A stretch of 64,000 nucleotides of DNA from Draconibacterium sediminis (GTDB lineage Bacteria > Bacteroidota > Bacteroidia > Bacteroidales > Prolixibacteraceae), in assembly GCF_000949475.1 (NCBI RefSeq), contig NZ_JRHC01000006.1:350562-414561 (forward strand), written 5' to 3'. Shown here in pieces: positions 28,250-37,270 of this stretch (position 1 is the stretch's first letter; every line of letters starts with the position of its first letter). The notes beneath the pieces were generated by a model. It ran no database searches, was not told where the DNA came from, and saw only the letters and a list, made by a program, of their open reading frames with translations. The position numbers and the translations under genes are program-made.

Positions 28250-29017
28250 ATGAGTTCTACTAAACTAACAAAATCACTGATCGATAAACTCTGGCAGGCT
28301 TCGCATCTTATCCGAAAATCGAGATATGCTGTGGCGTTTACCGGTGCCGGTATTTCTGTTGAAAGTGGAATTCCGCCATTCCGGGGCGAAAATGGTTTAT
28401 GGAACACTACCCACCCTATTTTTCTTGAAATTGAATATTTTCAGAAAAAACCATTGCAATCGTGGAAAAAAATAAAGGAGATATTTTACGACAGTTTGGG
28501 TGATGCCGAACCCAATATTGCACATATTATGCTGGCAAAAATGGAAGAGCGCAGTTTTGTTGAAACCGTTGTCACACAAAACATCGACCACCTTCACCAA
28601 AAAGCCGGCAGCAAATATGTTTACGAGCTGCATGGCACCTACAGGCAGTTAATTTGTACCGAGTGCAGCTCGGAATACGACATGAGTTTTGCCGACCTGA
28701 ATTACCTCCCGCCCACTTGTTTTGTTTGCAAAGGCATTTTAAAACCCGACATGGTTTTTTTTAACGAACCCATTCCGGCTTTTGCAAAAAAACGTTCGTT
28801 CGAAGAAGCTGCCAAAGCCGATGTTCTGCTGATAATCGGTACCAATGCCGAAGTTTTGCCGGCTGCAGAAATCCCGGTAGTAGCCAAAAACAACGGTGCA
28901 AAAATCATCGAAATAAACATTCGCCCCTCCCATTTTACCAATACCGTTACCGATATTTTCCTGGAAATGAAGGCAACCGAGGCCATGAGCGAGCTGGGCC
29001 GTTTATTGTATCTCTAG
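28250..29017 (+). CDS. cobB: SIR2-family NAD-dependent protein deacylase
   Basis: 255 residues. NAD-binding GAGISVESGIPPFRG is at residue 32, TQNIDHLHQKAG near 110, the catalytic His in YELHGTYR near 127, and two zinc CxxC pairs (CTEC, CFVC) follow. KPDMVFFNEPIP and IIGTNAEVLPAAEIP complete the Rossmann fold. The GTNAEV in place of the usual GTS(S)xV is a small variation. It removes acetyl or other acyl groups from lysines using NAD+, in the cytoplasm. Encoded right after the GNAT fusion protein and near acs, it is the natural antagonist of the acetylation of Acs. Confidence 0.9.
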   Translation: MSSTKLTKSLIDKLWQASHLIRKSRYAVAFTGAGISVESGIPPFRGENGLWNTTHPIFLEIEYFQKKPLQSWKKIKEIFYDSLGDAEPNIAHIMLAKMEERSFVETVVTQNIDHLHQKAGSKYVYELHGTYRQLICTECSSEYDMSFADLNYLPPTCFVCKGILKPDMVFFNEPIPAFAKKRSFEEAAKADVLLIIGTNAEVLPAAEIPVVAKNNGAKIIEINIRPSHFTNTVTDIFLEMKATEAMSELGRLLYL

Positions 29018-29047
29018 ATACGCTGGATCAGGAAAACGTTGAACGTT

Positions 29048-29113
29048 GATGACGCTGATTTGGCTGAAATTCGCTGAAATTTACCTGCGGGAATCACATT
29101 AATCCGCATCATC
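29048..29113. repeat. Short inverted-repeat-bounded element (MITE- or REP-like)
   Basis: GATGACGCTGATT at the left end and AATCCGCATCATC at the right end are inverted copies matching at 11 of 13 positions. Between them are internal repeats (GGCTGAAAT, CGCTGAAAT). The style is that of short interspersed elements in Bacteroidota genomes. It lies between the sirtuin and the next promoter. Confidence 0.4.
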
Positions 29114-29136
29114 AGCTTTCTGTTTTGTTAAAATCC

Positions 29137-29144
29137 TATATTTG
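29137..29144 (+). promoter_or_regulatory. Bacteroidota -7 box TATATTTG ahead of the 29171 lipoprotein gene
   Basis: TATATTTG matches TAnnTTTG exactly and lies 27 bp before the ATG. There is only a weak TTTC/TTTG-like -33 element upstream. Confidence 0.5.
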
Positions 29145-29170
29145 CCCGTGCAAACCGTTTTTATAAAAAA

Positions 29171-30298
29171 ATGAAAAAAACTTACCTTTTAGTACTACTG
29201 CTCCCACTTGTATTATTTTCGTGTTCATCGGGTAAAAAAGCGCTGCAACGCGGCGATTACTACCAGGCTATTTCAAAAGCTGTTGAACGTTTAAAATCAA
29301 ATCCAACCAACGATAACGCATTAAAAGTATTAAAAGAAGGCTATCCGATGGCCGTTGAGTGGTCGCAGGAAGAAATTGATCTGACTTTAACATCAAACGA
29401 AGCGTTTAAATGGGAACGTACCATTTCAGTAATGAAACGGGTAAATGCCATGAGCGACCGGATAAGAAGCACACCGGCAGCACGCAAAATATTTCCAGAT
29501 CCGAAAACATACACTTCGGAATTAAATATGGCCTACGAAAAAGCGGCCGAAGACCGATACCAGGCCGGATTGCATTTTATGGAACAGGAAACACGCGAAA
29601 GTGCACGAACAGCCTACACTCATTTTGACAGAGCTGACCAATGGATACAGGGTTATAAAGACACCCACGAAAAAATGGCCATTGCCAAAGAACTGGCAAC
29701 CGTTAATGTAGTTGTTGAGGCAGTTACGGTACGCACAAAAGTATACGAACTTAGTTCAGAGTTCTTTTACAACCAGGTGTTTGAATACCTGAATAATCAA
29801 TACCCGTCGCATGGTTTTGTAAACTTTTTTTCGCCAAAACAGGCCGAAAATTTTGAGTTAAACCCTGACTTTGTGGTACGCATGGAATTTTACGATTTTT
29901 CGGTGGGTAACCTGGTGCGCAGCGAAAAAGAAGAAAGCCTTACCAAAAAGGTAAAAGTACCGCTTACCGACAGTACTTTTGTAAATAAAACCTACCATGC
30001 GAAATTGAAAACGTATACCGACGAAGTTATTTCGGGTGGCCGCCTTAACTACCGCATTGTTGATTTTCAGAACGATAAATTGTTGCGCGACAACCTTATT
30101 CCCGGCAATTTTAACTGGGTAAACCAATATGCCATTTTTGCCGGCGACGAACAGGCCTTAAGTGATGCACAATTCGCACTTACGCAACAAAAAGCTGTGC
30201 CCCTGCCACCACATCAGGATTTGTTTATTGAGTTTACTAGGCCGATATACAACCAACTTACCAACGAGTTAAATAGCTTTTTCAGGCGGTACAGGTAA
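29171..30298 (+). CDS. Conserved lipoprotein with an N-terminal TPR-like region, function unknown
   Basis: 375 residues. The signal peptide ends in the lipobox LFSCSSGKK (Cys18). Residues 25-65 (ALQRGDYYQAISKAVERLKS) look like one or two TPR helices. The rest is a mixed alpha/beta region with no motif I recognise; the middle (YEKAAEDRYQAGLHFM) is helical and the last 180 residues are rich in beta strand. It should sit in the outer membrane or periplasm. A clear promoter box precedes it and it is alone in its orientation, so it is monocistronic. I do not recognise a named family. Confidence 0.75.
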   Translation: MKKTYLLVLLLPLVLFSCSSGKKALQRGDYYQAISKAVERLKSNPTNDNALKVLKEGYPMAVEWSQEEIDLTLTSNEAFKWERTISVMKRVNAMSDRIRSTPAARKIFPDPKTYTSELNMAYEKAAEDRYQAGLHFMEQETRESARTAYTHFDRADQWIQGYKDTHEKMAIAKELATVNVVVEAVTVRTKVYELSSEFFYNQVFEYLNNQYPSHGFVNFFSPKQAENFELNPDFVVRMEFYDFSVGNLVRSEKEESLTKKVKVPLTDSTFVNKTYHAKLKTYTDEVISGGRLNYRIVDFQNDKLLRDNLIPGNFNWVNQYAIFAGDEQALSDAQFALTQQKAVPLPPHQDLFIEFTRPIYNQLTNELNSFFRRYR

Positions 30299-30342
30299 GA
30301 AACTTTAACAATATTGAACAGGTGAGCCGAAGTCTCCTGATG

Positions 30343-30377
30343 AAAAAAACTCCTCCTGCAAATTCCTTGCAAGAGGA
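30343..30377 (-). terminator. Terminator for the minus-strand lipoprotein gene
   Basis: On the minus strand CTCCTC-TTGCA pairs with TGCA-GGAGGAG and is followed by seven T. It lies about 260 bp beyond the stop of the gene at 30637. The rest of the 338-bp gap 30299-30636 shows nothing recognisable. Confidence 0.65.
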
Positions 30378-30636
30378 GCCAACTACCGCTCCTGAAACCC
30401 ATGGATTAAATCAATTAAGATTGGATTACAGTTGCAAGTTGTGTCGGTAAGATTTCACATTAATATCTTTTCCTGATAGTATTAAAACATATATTCATGT
30501 TCGTCTTTTACATTCTTTTGCGAATAAGAGCTAAGCACAACGAATGTCATTAAAAAAGGCCAGTCATTAATATTTTTAAAGTCTTCATATTTGTAATTTT
30601 TAGTTTTTAATACTGTCAACATTTAAGAAAACTATT

Positions 30637-31134
30637 TCAATAATTGCTTTGCGGACAAATGCCCTTTGGAAAGTCCAGAGTTTGACTTGCCCAGTCAAAA
30701 TCAAAAAACATTATTACATGAGTGCCTTTATCCCCTTTCGCATGAATGTGCATGCTAAATGTATCATACTCACCATTTTCATCGAAAAATACTTTTGTCT
30801 GGTCGTTTATCTTAAATGTCTCACCTGTTTGCTCACTTGTAATTGTTAATTTGGTATGTACAATAAACCATACAAACTGACCATCAATCATATGAGCTGT
30901 TATGTGTATATTTTGACCAGTTACATCAGGCACATATAAAAAATCAACCGTTTCACCATCACAAATAACCGGTGTATAATATTCACCCGTCATTTCAAAA
31001 TTTATGGTTTTGGAATCTGCCGATTTCAGTTGAAGATCAGAAGAATTATCTTCGTAGAGTTCTTCATCTTTAATGCAACCTGCCAGCAGGCCAGCAAAGA
31101 TGAACATCAGAAATAGTAGTTTGAACGTTTTCAT
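30637..31134 (-). CDS. Small lipoprotein, function unknown
   Basis: 165 residues. The signal peptide has a lipobox LLAGCIKDEE (Cys20), and the mature part is acidic and rich in beta strand (NFEMTGEYYTPVICDGETVD, HIHAKGDKGTHVIMFF). It has two Cys outside the lipobox. No domain is recognised. Like the lipoproteins at 37271 and 38943 it seems to be an orphan surface or periplasmic protein; all three end in a Cys and Asn close to the C-terminus (CPQSNY, CSN, CITSN). The gene stands alone with a distant terminator. Confidence 0.65.
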   Translation of the reverse strand: MKTFKLLFLMFIFAGLLAGCIKDEELYEDNSSDLQLKSADSKTINFEMTGEYYTPVICDGETVDFLYVPDVTGQNIHITAHMIDGQFVWFIVHTKLTITSEQTGETFKINDQTKVFFDENGEYDTFSMHIHAKGDKGTHVIMFFDFDWASQTLDFPKGICPQSNY

Positions 31135-31475
31135 AATCGTACTTTTTTATCGTTAAACATGAGGATTGAAGTTGATTTAATCCACCAATAAATTAGGAAT
31201 AAGGAGCGTAGAATATTAAGAAATTATTGTTCGAAGATTGAAACTATTGTTCAATGCTTTGAATTATAGTTTGGAACAAAAGCCCCTACTATAAATTTAT
31301 CGTAAGGGGAACTGGTCAATTGAAATCCTTTAAATCAAATGTAGGTTGGATTACAATAAGTTTTTGAACTGCCTAATTGCCCATCAGAATTTGATTCTTA
31401 ATCAGATTATCGGAGTTAGTAATTTGATGGTTTTCATCATTTTTTGACAAACTGAAACTGGTTCTTCTTACAATG
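31135..31475. other. Gene-free stretch with a 27-bp imperfect palindrome
   Basis: No gene is visible. At 31283-31309, CCCCT...AGGGG flanks a centre containing ATAAATTTAT, giving an imperfect palindrome that could be an operator or a hairpin. It lies upstream of the minus-strand lipoprotein at 30637-31134. Confidence 0.35.
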
Positions 31476-31502
31476 AAAAAAGGGCGCCCTCCTTAGGCAC
31501 CC
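31476..31502 (-). terminator. Rho-independent terminator after the DUF6588-like gene
   Basis: On the minus strand GGGTGCC pairs with GGCGCCC (one G-U) around a TAAGGAG loop and is followed by TTTTTT, 36 bp after the stop. Confidence 0.8.
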
Positions 31503-31537
31503 CTCAACTTATATCGGAACTACAAAATATTTCTTCT

Positions 31538-32629
31538 CTAGCGGAATCCGAAACTAATACCACCATTATAACTTACATAATTGGCTTTACTGATGGAGCC
31601 AAAAAGGCTAAAAAATGCCAGTTTTAAACGAAAGCCTGCATCAATTCCTATGTAATTATCTTTATAACTTAAGGCTATCGGGTCTTCTTCCTCGGTCATG
31701 GCATTTATCAATAAATCTTCTATGTTCGTAAAATCCGTGCCCAATTTCGCTGGATCAGGAACCGGGTATTTTCCCAGAATATCAAATGTAGTTTTACTGG
31801 AGTTACCGGTAAGCGATCCGAAAAATGTAATTAGCGCAAGCTTTTTCGAAACGATTAAGCCGTACTTCATATTTTTGGTTGCAAATTCTCCTTTTTGATT
31901 TGGATCCTGTACATATCCTGCAGGATTTGGAACACCGTAAGCAGTATAGTCGAAATCGATTCCTGACTCACCGCTGATATTCGAATACGCCCCAAACAGC
32001 GCAACATCCATTGGCAAATGTTTGATAACCGGCAGCGACTCGCGGATATTATGCTTGAAGCCCAGGCCCCATAGTCCGGCCTCTGCGTCTTCGTTGTCAA
32101 TTTCAAACTCCACTTTGGGCACGTAACGGAAAATTACATCGGTATTAGGTAACAAACCAAATGTAGCCTGAATAATAGGAACCGGAACAACATCAACATC
32201 GCTCCCACCGGGCGTAGAAAAATATTCTATCGGTATGGTTTGACCATTAATATCGGCGTCAAAATACAGACTTACTCCATCGCCGCCACCGGCAGCGGTT
32301 GATGCGATACTCTGCCCATTCTGCGCATACAAATATTGCAATCCCAGCCCGTTTACGTCGAAGGTTTTATCCGCCGCCGGAACTTTGAACGCACTAACTG
32401 AAAAGGCCAGATCGAATCCCCACAACTTATGTGTTTCGGCAGTATAGTACCATGAATTATTCATCCCTACACCAAGACCTTTGCCATAAGGTTCAAGGTA
32501 TGCCTCAATCAACAGATTAGCATCATGTATTCCAAATCGTAGCATATTTGCTACATCCGATTGGGCATGAGAAAATTTAAAGCCTGCCAGGGCTATCAGC
32601 GTAACAAGAAAAATCTTTTTCATAACCAT
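31538..32629 (-). CDS. DUF6588-type outer-membrane protein
   Basis: 363 residues with a signal peptide (TLIALAGFKFSHAQS). The body has alternating beta-strand patterns (GMNNSWYYTAETHKLWGFDL, VIFRYVPKVEFEID, GLIVSKKLALITFFG) and ends with an aromatic residue before Arg (GGISFGFR), as barrel proteins do. The layout matches the DUF6588 family of Bacteroidota proteins of unknown function, probably an outer-membrane beta-barrel. Either MVMKK or the ATG two codons later could be the start. It is monocistronic with a good terminator. Confidence 0.7.
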   Translation of the reverse strand: MVMKKIFLVTLIALAGFKFSHAQSDVANMLRFGIHDANLLIEAYLEPYGKGLGVGMNNSWYYTAETHKLWGFDLAFSVSAFKVPAADKTFDVNGLGLQYLYAQNGQSIASTAAGGGDGVSLYFDADINGQTIPIEYFSTPGGSDVDVVPVPIIQATFGLLPNTDVIFRYVPKVEFEIDNEDAEAGLWGLGFKHNIRESLPVIKHLPMDVALFGAYSNISGESGIDFDYTAYGVPNPAGYVQDPNQKGEFATKNMKYGLIVSKKLALITFFGSLTGNSSKTTFDILGKYPVPDPAKLGTDFTNIEDLLINAMTEEEDPIALSYKDNYIGIDAGFRLKLAFFSLFGSISKANYVSYNGGISFGFR

Positions 32630-32851
32630 TGTGATAGATTACTAATTCGGTAAATCAATATTTCACTACGTGTAACTAAACTAAAATATCGCTTAATCTT
32701 AATACCTATTTATACTATAAACACAGAATTTTACTAAATCGTATCAATTTCTCTTTTTTTTATACAGAAAACGATATCCAGAGTATTGATTTTCTGGAGG
32801 TCCATATTCAGAAAACCGCAAGTTCAAACCCAATGACTAAGGTTTTCCTTT

Positions 32852-32859
32852 TATCTTTG
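32852..32859 (+). promoter_or_regulatory. -7 box TATCTTTG for the alcohol dehydrogenase gene
   Basis: TATCTTTG matches TAnnTTTG and is 21 bp before the ATG at 32881. It lies downstream of an alternative upstream ATG at 32833, so it decides the start in favour of 32881. No clear -33 TTTG was found. Confidence 0.55.
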
Positions 32860-32880
32860 ACAACACAAAAACCGAACAAT

Positions 32881-33936
32881 ATGAAAGCAGCAGTTCTTAC
32901 AAAATACAACCAGGTTGAATGGAAAGAGGTTGAAAAACCGGCCTGCAAACCGGGAGAAGTTTTAATAAAAGTAAATTTTGGCTGTATTTGCGGTAGCGAT
33001 CAGCACATTCACACCGGTGAGTTCCATCCACGAACAACACTCCCATTAATAATGGGGCACGAGTTTGGCGGCGTGGTAAGTGAAGTGGGCGAAGGTGTTA
33101 GCGGCTGGCAGGTGGGCGATAAGGTTGCCCCCGATCCCATTATCTGGTGCGGAAAATGCCCGGCCTGTTTAAAAGGCCATTATCCGGCGTGTACAAGCTT
33201 AAAACTTATCGGTATTGACATGGACGGTGGTTTTTGTGAATACGTTTCGCTGCCTCCTTCTATGTTGTACAAAGTGCCCGCCAATATTCCCGACGAACAT
33301 GTGGCGCTGGTTGAGGTTTTAAGTATCGGTTGCCACGCCAAAAACCGCGCAAACGTTCAGGAAAACGACAGCATTGTTATTTGGGGATCGGGGAAAATTG
33401 GTTTGTGCATTTTACAGGCCGTACGTACGGTTACTGACAATACCGTTTTTATGGTTGATATTATTGACGAGCGGCTGGCAATCGGGCCCAAATACTACGA
33501 GAATGTTGTGCCGATAAATGCCAAAAATGAAGATCCGGTTGAACGTATTAAACAAGAAACCGATGGCAAAGGTGTTGACATTGCTTTTGAAGCGGTTGGT
33601 CATCCTGAAGCCATTGCGAACAGTGTAAATCCGGTTACAGGCTGCATCCGATCGATTGTTGGCGGAGGGAAAGTTTGTGTGCTGGGACTGGCAGCCGAAC
33701 CTACCGATGTGGTTTTTCGCGAACTGATATGGAAAGAAGGGACTATTGTAACATCGCGCGTTAGCCACGGCGAATTTGCCGAAGCAATTGAGCACCTGAA
33801 AAATAACCGTTTAAAACCGGAGGCGCTGATTTCGCAGGTTCTTCATGGTTCTGAAACGCAAAAAGGTTTTGAACTGTTGAAGGAAAATCCGGCTGAAAAC
33901 ATAAAAATCCTGCTTGATTTTAACGCGGCTGAATAA
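32881..33936 (+). CDS. Zinc-dependent medium-chain alcohol/polyol dehydrogenase
   Basis: 351 residues from the ATG at 32881. GCICGSDQHIHTG holds the first catalytic zinc ligand, GHEFGG the His/Glu pair, and CGKCPACLKGHYPAC the four cysteines of the structural zinc. The nucleotide site is IWGSGKIGLCILQAV. The family includes threonine 3-, sorbitol, butanediol and glutathione-dependent dehydrogenases; the enzyme oxidises a secondary alcohol or polyol with NAD(P)+ in the cytoplasm. Substrate cannot be told from the sequence. The neighbouring FAD-dependent hydroxyacid dehydrogenase has its own promoter, so the two are only loosely linked. Confidence 0.88.
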   Translation: MKAAVLTKYNQVEWKEVEKPACKPGEVLIKVNFGCICGSDQHIHTGEFHPRTTLPLIMGHEFGGVVSEVGEGVSGWQVGDKVAPDPIIWCGKCPACLKGHYPACTSLKLIGIDMDGGFCEYVSLPPSMLYKVPANIPDEHVALVEVLSIGCHAKNRANVQENDSIVIWGSGKIGLCILQAVRTVTDNTVFMVDIIDERLAIGPKYYENVVPINAKNEDPVERIKQETDGKGVDIAFEAVGHPEAIANSVNPVTGCIRSIVGGGKVCVLGLAAEPTDVVFRELIWKEGTIVTSRVSHGEFAEAIEHLKNNRLKPEALISQVLHGSETQKGFELLKENPAENIKILLDFNAAE

Positions 33937-33974
33937 AAATTGCATCATAAATTTTAACAAACAGAACGCATAAA

Positions 33975-34008
33975 ATTTGTATGACAAGTTACAAATTTTA
34001 CTAAATTT
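33975..34008 (+). promoter_or_regulatory. Promoter of the FAD/Fe-S dehydrogenase gene
   Basis: TTTG at 33975-33978, a 22-bp spacer and TAAATTTG at 34001-34008 fit the Bacteroidota TTTG/TAnnTTTG promoter, with a spacer slightly longer than usual. The ATG is 18 bp further on. Confidence 0.6.
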
Positions 34009-34025
34009 GTTTTTTTCAAACTGAT

Positions 34026-36947
34026 ATGACAACTACAAATAAATTCAACCAACTCAAAGCCCAACTCGAGGGCGATCTTTTTATCGATAACGTACAGCGG
34101 GTGCTCTACTCCACCGATGCATCGCAATACAAAGAAATGCCGTTGGCTGTTACCAAACCCAAAACTAAGGACGATATTAAAAAGATCATTGCCTTTGCCC
34201 GCGAGAACAATACCAGTATTATTCCTCGTGGAGCAGGTACCTCGCTGGCCGGACAGGTTGTTGGAAACGGAATTGTTGTAGACGTTTCGAAATACATGAA
34301 TAAAATTCTGGATTTCAACAAAGACGAGAATTATGTAATTGTTGAACCCGGTGTTGTGTTGGCAGAACTGAACCAGTTTTTAGCGCCACACGGTATGCAG
34401 TTTGGCCCAGAAACCTCAACAGCCAACCGCTGTGTTATTGGTGGAATGCTGGGAAATAATTCGTGTGGTTTGCATTCCTTGGTTTATGGTAGTGTGCGCG
34501 AGCACGTTTTGGAAGTTGATGCGATTTTGTCTGATGGTTCGGAAACGATTTTTAAGACGCTGAGTAAAAAAGAATTTCAGCAAAAATCAAATGGTAATCC
34601 CAATAAACTGGAAAAAGCAATTTACACAAATATCAATGAATTACTTTCAAACAAAGAGAACCAGGAGGAAATCAAAAAGAATTTCCCCGATCCAAAGCTT
34701 ACCCGGCGAAACATGGGTTATGCCATTGATGAATTGATGTATGCCGATCCGTTTACAGAAGGTGGCGGAGAATTCAATTTCTGTAAACTTTTAGCCGGAT
34801 CTGAAGGAACACTGGCTTTCTCAACAAGAATTAAATTAAATATCATCCCACTTCCTCCAAAATTCAAAGGGCTTGTTTGTGCGCATTTTGAAACACTGGA
34901 AGAATCGTTACACGCCAACCTCATAGCGTTGAAATACAAACCAACGGCCATTGAATTAATGGACGATCCGGTAATGCAGGCAGCCAAACAAAACATCGAG
35001 CAAGCCAAAAACCGCTTTTTTGTAAAAGGCGATCCGGGTGCGATGCTGATGATTGAATTTTCGTTTGAAACCGAAAAAGAATTAACTGATACGGCAGCTG
35101 CGCTTGAAAAAGAGTTAAAAGAAGCCGGACTGGGTTATCATTATCCACTGGTAACCGGTGCCGATAAAATAAAACGCGTGTGGTCATTGCGTACGGCCGG
35201 ACTGGGTTTACTGGCTAATATTCCGGGCGACAGAAAAGGAGTACCAGGAATTGAAGATACAGCTGTACATCCCGAGCATATACCTGCCTACGTGGCTGAT
35301 ATAAAAGTTGTGTTGAAAAAACTGGGATTAGACAGCGTGTTTTACGCCCACATTGCCACCGGCGAAATTCACTTCCGCCCGCTTATCAACTTCAAAGATC
35401 CAAAAGATGTAGAGCTATTTGACACCTTGATGAACGAGGTAGCGGCGCTGGTAAAAAAATACCGCGGCTCAATGAGTGGCGAGCATGGCGATGGACGGGT
35501 ACGTGGTAAATTCATACCGTTTATGCTGGGCGAACGCTGTTACGAAATGGTAAAATCGGTAAAAAAAGCCTGGGACCCGGATAACATTTTTAACCCGGGA
35601 AAGATTGTTGATACACCCCCCATTACCGAAAATCTGCGTGTGATTCCCGGCAAAGCTATTCCCGAAACCGATACCTACTTTGATTTCTCGAAAAACAAAG
35701 GTTATTTCCGTACTATTGAAAAATGTAACGGATCGGGCGATTGCCGGAAAAGTGAAGCGATTGGTGGCACCCTCTGCCCTACTTTTATGGCTACCCGCGA
35801 CGAGGACAAAAGCACCCGCGGACGTGCCAACATCCTGCGCGAATTTTTGTACAACAACGAAAAAAAGAACCTGTTCGACCACCAGGAGATTTACGATATT
35901 TTAAGCCTGTGTATCTCGTGTAAGGCCTGTAAAAGCGAGTGCCCGAGTAATGTGGACATGGCTAAATTAAAAGCCGAATTCCTGCAGAATTATTATGATT
36001 TGCATGGAATTCCGATGCGCTCGCGCCTAATTGGTTACCTGCCACGTTTAAACAAACTGGCTATGGTTTTCCGCCCCATTTCAAACTTTATGATGAGCAC
36101 TTCGCTGTTAAAAAGTGCCATTGGTTTCTCAACCTTACGTACCCTTCCGGCACTGTCGAAAATTACCTTAAACCGCTGGGTTGAAAACGGAATTCCCTTA
36201 CCCGAGGCAGCAACAAAAGGCAAAATTTACCTTTTTAACGATGAATTTACCAACTACAACGAAAGCGATATTGGTATTAAAGCCATTCTGCTGTTAACCA
36301 AACTGGGTTACGAGGTAAAAATTCCGCAAACCAAAGAAAGCGGACGTACTTTCCTTTCGAAAGGTATGGTGCGGACTTCGAAAAAAGTGGCTACCGAAAA
36401 TATCAAGCTGTTACAAGATATTATTACCGACGAAACACCATTGGTTGGAATTGAACCTTCGGCCATACTGGCTTTCCGCGATGAATACCCGGAATTGGTT
36501 GAAAAAGACCTGCAACCGGCTGCTGATAAGCTGGCAAAAAATGCCCTTCTTTTTGAAGAGTTTATCGCCGCCGAGATTGAAAAAGGTAATATTACAGAAG
36601 CAGATTTTACCACCGAAGAACAACATATTTTATTGCACGGACACTGCCAGCAAAAAGCAGTGGCATCAACCGAACCGTCGAAAAAAATGTTGTCGTTGCC
36701 CAAAAACTATTTTGTAAAGGAAATTCCATCAGGCTGTTGTGGTATGGCAGGCTCTTTTGGTTACGAAAAAGAACATTACGAGCTTTCGATGCAAATTGGC
36801 GAGTTGGTGCTTTTCCCTGCTGTGCGCAAGGCTAAAGAGGATTATATAATTTCGGCACCTGGAACTTCCTGCCGCCACCATATAAAAGACGGAACCGGGA
36901 AACCGGCCTTGCATCCGGTGGAGGTGCTTTACGGTGCGCTGAAGTAG
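34026..36947 (+). CDS. FAD-linked D-2-hydroxyacid dehydrogenase with Fe-S and CCG domains (YdiJ/Dld-like)
   Basis: 973 residues in one chain: FAD-binding PCMH domain (about 30-190; IIPRGAGTSLAGQVVGNGIV), FAD-oxidase C-terminal domain (220-530; MSGEHGDGRVRGKFIP), a ferredoxin-like region with CNGSGDCRK and CISCKACKSECPSNVDM (560-650), and a cysteine-rich domain with GHCQQKA and SGCCGMAGSFGYEKEH (about 865-910). The fusion is that of E. coli YdiJ, a D-2-hydroxyglutarate dehydrogenase, and of D-lactate dehydrogenases. It should oxidise a D-2-hydroxyacid and pass electrons through Fe-S clusters to the quinone pool. The first cluster motif lacks the usual CxxCxxC spacing, so one cluster may be absent or atypical. 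Substrate is not certain. Confidence 0.9.
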   Translation: MTTTNKFNQLKAQLEGDLFIDNVQRVLYSTDASQYKEMPLAVTKPKTKDDIKKIIAFARENNTSIIPRGAGTSLAGQVVGNGIVVDVSKYMNKILDFNKDENYVIVEPGVVLAELNQFLAPHGMQFGPETSTANRCVIGGMLGNNSCGLHSLVYGSVREHVLEVDAILSDGSETIFKTLSKKEFQQKSNGNPNKLEKAIYTNINELLSNKENQEEIKKNFPDPKLTRRNMGYAIDELMYADPFTEGGGEFNFCKLLAGSEGTLAFSTRIKLNIIPLPPKFKGLVCAHFETLEESLHANLIALKYKPTAIELMDDPVMQAAKQNIEQAKNRFFVKGDPGAMLMIEFSFETEKELTDTAAALEKELKEAGLGYHYPLVTGADKIKRVWSLRTAGLGLLANIPGDRKGVPGIEDTAVHPEHIPAYVADIKVVLKKLGLDSVFYAHIATGEIHFRPLINFKDPKDVELFDTLMNEVAALVKKYRGSMSGEHGDGRVRGKFIPFMLGERCYEMVKSVKKAWDPDNIFNPGKIVDTPPITENLRVIPGKAIPETDTYFDFSKNKGYFRTIEKCNGSGDCRKSEAIGGTLCPTFMATRDEDKSTRGRANILREFLYNNEKKNLFDHQEIYDILSLCISCKACKSECPSNVDMAKLKAEFLQNYYDLHGIPMRSRLIGYLPRLNKLAMVFRPISNFMMSTSLLKSAIGFSTLRTLPALSKITLNRWVENGIPLPEAATKGKIYLFNDEFTNYNESDIGIKAILLLTKLGYEVKIPQTKESGRTFLSKGMVRTSKKVATENIKLLQDIITDETPLVGIEPSAILAFRDEYPELVEKDLQPAADKLAKNALLFEEFIAAEIEKGNITEADFTTEEQHILLHGHCQQKAVASTEPSKKMLSLPKNYFVKEIPSGCCGMAGSFGYEKEHYELSMQIGELVLFPAVRKAKEDYIISAPGTSCRHHIKDGTGKPALHPVEVLYGALK

Positions 36948-37270
36948 TTTTGTGAAAATCGACTCAGAATTATCGTCATTTTTATATTGCTGAATAAAAT
37001 AGTTTATCCCAATTTGAAACAAATCAAAACATAATAAAAATTGTGCCAAGTACGTAAATCATTTTTTTCTTTTGAGTAGCCCCTGGATACCTAAGATTTC
37101 AGATTAATTTTCGTTGCGAAACATAATCTCAAATTCGGACAAGGCATCAACCTTAATTAACAATAATACTATTATCTTGATCACGCCTTAAAAACCTTAT
37201 TAATAGGGTTTATCGAATCGAATATTGGACAAATACTTGTTAATTTTTATAAACTCAAAAACAAAAAAAG
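36948..37270. other. Gene-free stretch
   Basis: AT-rich, about 320 bp. Nothing recognisable apart from the probable promoter region of the next lipoprotein gene; no exact TAnnTTTG box and no terminator with a T-run were found. Confidence 0.4.
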
